NCBI RefSeq assembly: GCF_900115845.1
Contig: NZ_FOXX01000003.1
Coordinates: 324,124 to 388,123, forward strand
DNA from: Priestia endophytica DSM 13796
GTDB lineage: Bacteria > Bacillota > Bacilli > Bacillales > Bacillaceae_H
DNA: 64,000 nt
Direction: 5' to 3'
Shown: positions 63,091 through 64,000 of the stretch, in pieces
How the letters are laid out: every line of letters begins with the position of its first letter
How positions within the stretch are numbered: position 1 is the stretch's first letter
Program-made: the position numbers and the translations under genes
Notes under the pieces: generated by a model
Seen by the model: the letters and a program-made list of their open reading frames with translations, nothing else
Database searches by the model: none
Told to the model about the DNA's origin: nothing

Positions 63091-63221
63091 CAATTGAATA
63101 TAATAAAAGAGAAGTGAATTTTTCTGAATACACAATATAACCTTTTGTTTCTTTCAATATCTTTTCTCATTGGTTGAGATTCATTATTCCTTTTCAAAAA
63201 GTTATTTATCTCCTCACTTTA

Positions 63222-63980
63222 TCAAATCCCAAGTGCTTTTTTTGTTGCAGGACCCACAATTCCATCTACTGCTAAATGGCGTGCTTTTTGAAATTGACGA
63301 ACAGCCTGATCGGTATTCGCACCAAAAATTCCGTCTACTCCTTTAGTGTTATATCCAAGAGATGTTAACTTACGCTGAAGAATTTGCACTTCGCTACCTC
63401 GACTACCTTCCTTTAAAATAGTTCCGGTAGAAGGTCCTGGGGTTGATCCATTGTTATTATTGCCTGATCCTATAAGTCCATATGCTGTTGCAATAGAATC
63501 GAATGATTTTCCAGAAGTTGTAATGATAACAGTTGTATTGGTTGGCACTTGGCTAAATAACCACTCTACATCATTATCATACATACGAATACATCCACTG
63601 CTTACATAATAACCAATTGAACTCGGATTATTATTACCATGAATCGCATAAGTTGTACCCCATGTTCCGCGCGCATTCAAACCAAGCCATCGGTTCCCAA
63701 GCGGATTTCTTGGATCGCCCCCTGGGATGTTTCCCGTATAGTAAGGTCTATTCACAATCTTATTCACAATCTTAAATGTACCTTCCGGTGTTAAAGATTG
63801 AGTTCTCCCTGTTCCTACTCTAAAGACTTTCTTCAAATAGCTATTTTCATAATAAGCAAGCTGATTGTTTGCCTTATTAACAATGATAAATTTACTGCCT
63901 GCTGCAGAACTAGTAATTCCCCCCGCACTAAAGAACACAAGAAAAACCAAAATAAAGAGTATAAATCCTTTTTTAATCAA
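63222..63980 (-). CDS. L,D-transpeptidase with peptidoglycan-binding domain (YkuD family)
   Basis: A 252-residue secreted enzyme. A signal peptide (LIKKGFILFILVFLVFFSAG) is followed by a YkuD catalytic domain with YAIHGNN and the active-site SSGCIRMYDNDVEWLF, then a glycine/asparagine-rich linker (GSGNNNNGSTPGPSTG) and a C-terminal peptidoglycan-binding repeat (GSEVQILQRKLTSLGYN ... VDGIFGANTDQAVRQFQK). It makes 3-3 cross-links or modifies wall peptides, possibly in spores. The start is TTG at 63980 after AAAGGGGG. It is near the window edge but complete. Confidence 0.9.
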   Translation of the reverse strand: MIKKGFILFILVFLVFFSAGGITSSAAGSKFIIVNKANNQLAYYENSYLKKVFRVGTGRTQSLTPEGTFKIVNKIVNRPYYTGNIPGGDPRNPLGNRWLGLNARGTWGTTYAIHGNNNPSSIGYYVSSGCIRMYDNDVEWLFSQVPTNTTVIITTSGKSFDSIATAYGLIGSGNNNNGSTPGPSTGTILKEGSRGSEVQILQRKLTSLGYNTKGVDGIFGANTDQAVRQFQKARHLAVDGIVGPATKKALGI

Positions 63981-64000
63981 ACTTTTTCCCCCTTTCAATC

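Overview
The window looks like 64 kb of chromosome from an aerobic, endospore-forming Bacillaceae, probably the Priestia/Bacillus group. The DNA is AT-rich, most genes have strong GGAGG-type ribosome binding sites with frequent TTG/GTG starts, and intrinsic hairpin terminators end many genes. Spore genes (an alpha/beta SASP and a SleB-type cortex hydrolase), FosB, CsbD, Fur boxes and a CcpA cre site all fit. I see no rRNA, tRNA, CRISPR array, insertion sequence or prophage.

Layout. 0-4 kb: a GNAT fragment at the edge, an FMN monooxygenase, and a LysR regulator divergent from a YeiH exporter. 4.4-5.8 kb: tandem Yip1-family membrane genes, the second broken by an amber codon. 5.8-12.5 kb: proline catabolism (proline dehydrogenase and P5C dehydrogenase), an EBP-like regulator whose AAA+ motifs have decayed, and a cre-controlled amino-acid permease. 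12.5-22 kb: small stress, spore and housekeeping genes (CsbD with a SigB promoter, CoaA, MATE, a YvaDEF-like SMR operon, DUF523, SASP). 22-26.4 kb: redox and iron (TrxR-like protein, two FecCD permeases and a YcgT-like ferredoxin reductase under two Fur boxes). 26.4-40 kb: a large beta-helix protein, a MocR/LysE pair, TetR-controlled membrane genes, SleB, a PfpI protein and a carbamoylase that lacks a normal start codon. 40.5-43.7 kb: the peptidoglycan-recycling pair NamZ and NagZ.

44.7-62.4 kb is rich in drug-response genes: TetR/CPBP, a small multidrug exporter, a macrolide phosphotransferase, an aminoglycoside-nucleotidyltransferase-like protein, Nudix, TetR/DUF5367, an HPr/Crh-like protein without either phosphorylation site, FosB, an MFS exporter and a heterodimeric ABC exporter. 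The window ends with an L,D-transpeptidase.

The most striking signal is the 570-bp leader of the macrolide phosphotransferase gene. It has a near-consensus promoter, a 14-codon peptide MTASMRLRIHALNK that closely resembles the ErmD/ErmK macrolide-stalling peptide with its Arg-Leu-Arg motif, a stem overlapping the end of the peptide, and an intrinsic terminator upstream of the resistance gene. This reads as an erm-type ribosome-stalling attenuator controlling a drug-modifying enzyme. Several genes carry clear lesions or lost catalytic residues: Yip1 amber, DinB/YfiT frameshift, AraC 4-bp duplication, MBL deletion, a peptidase with HQLGH, and the degenerate EBP.
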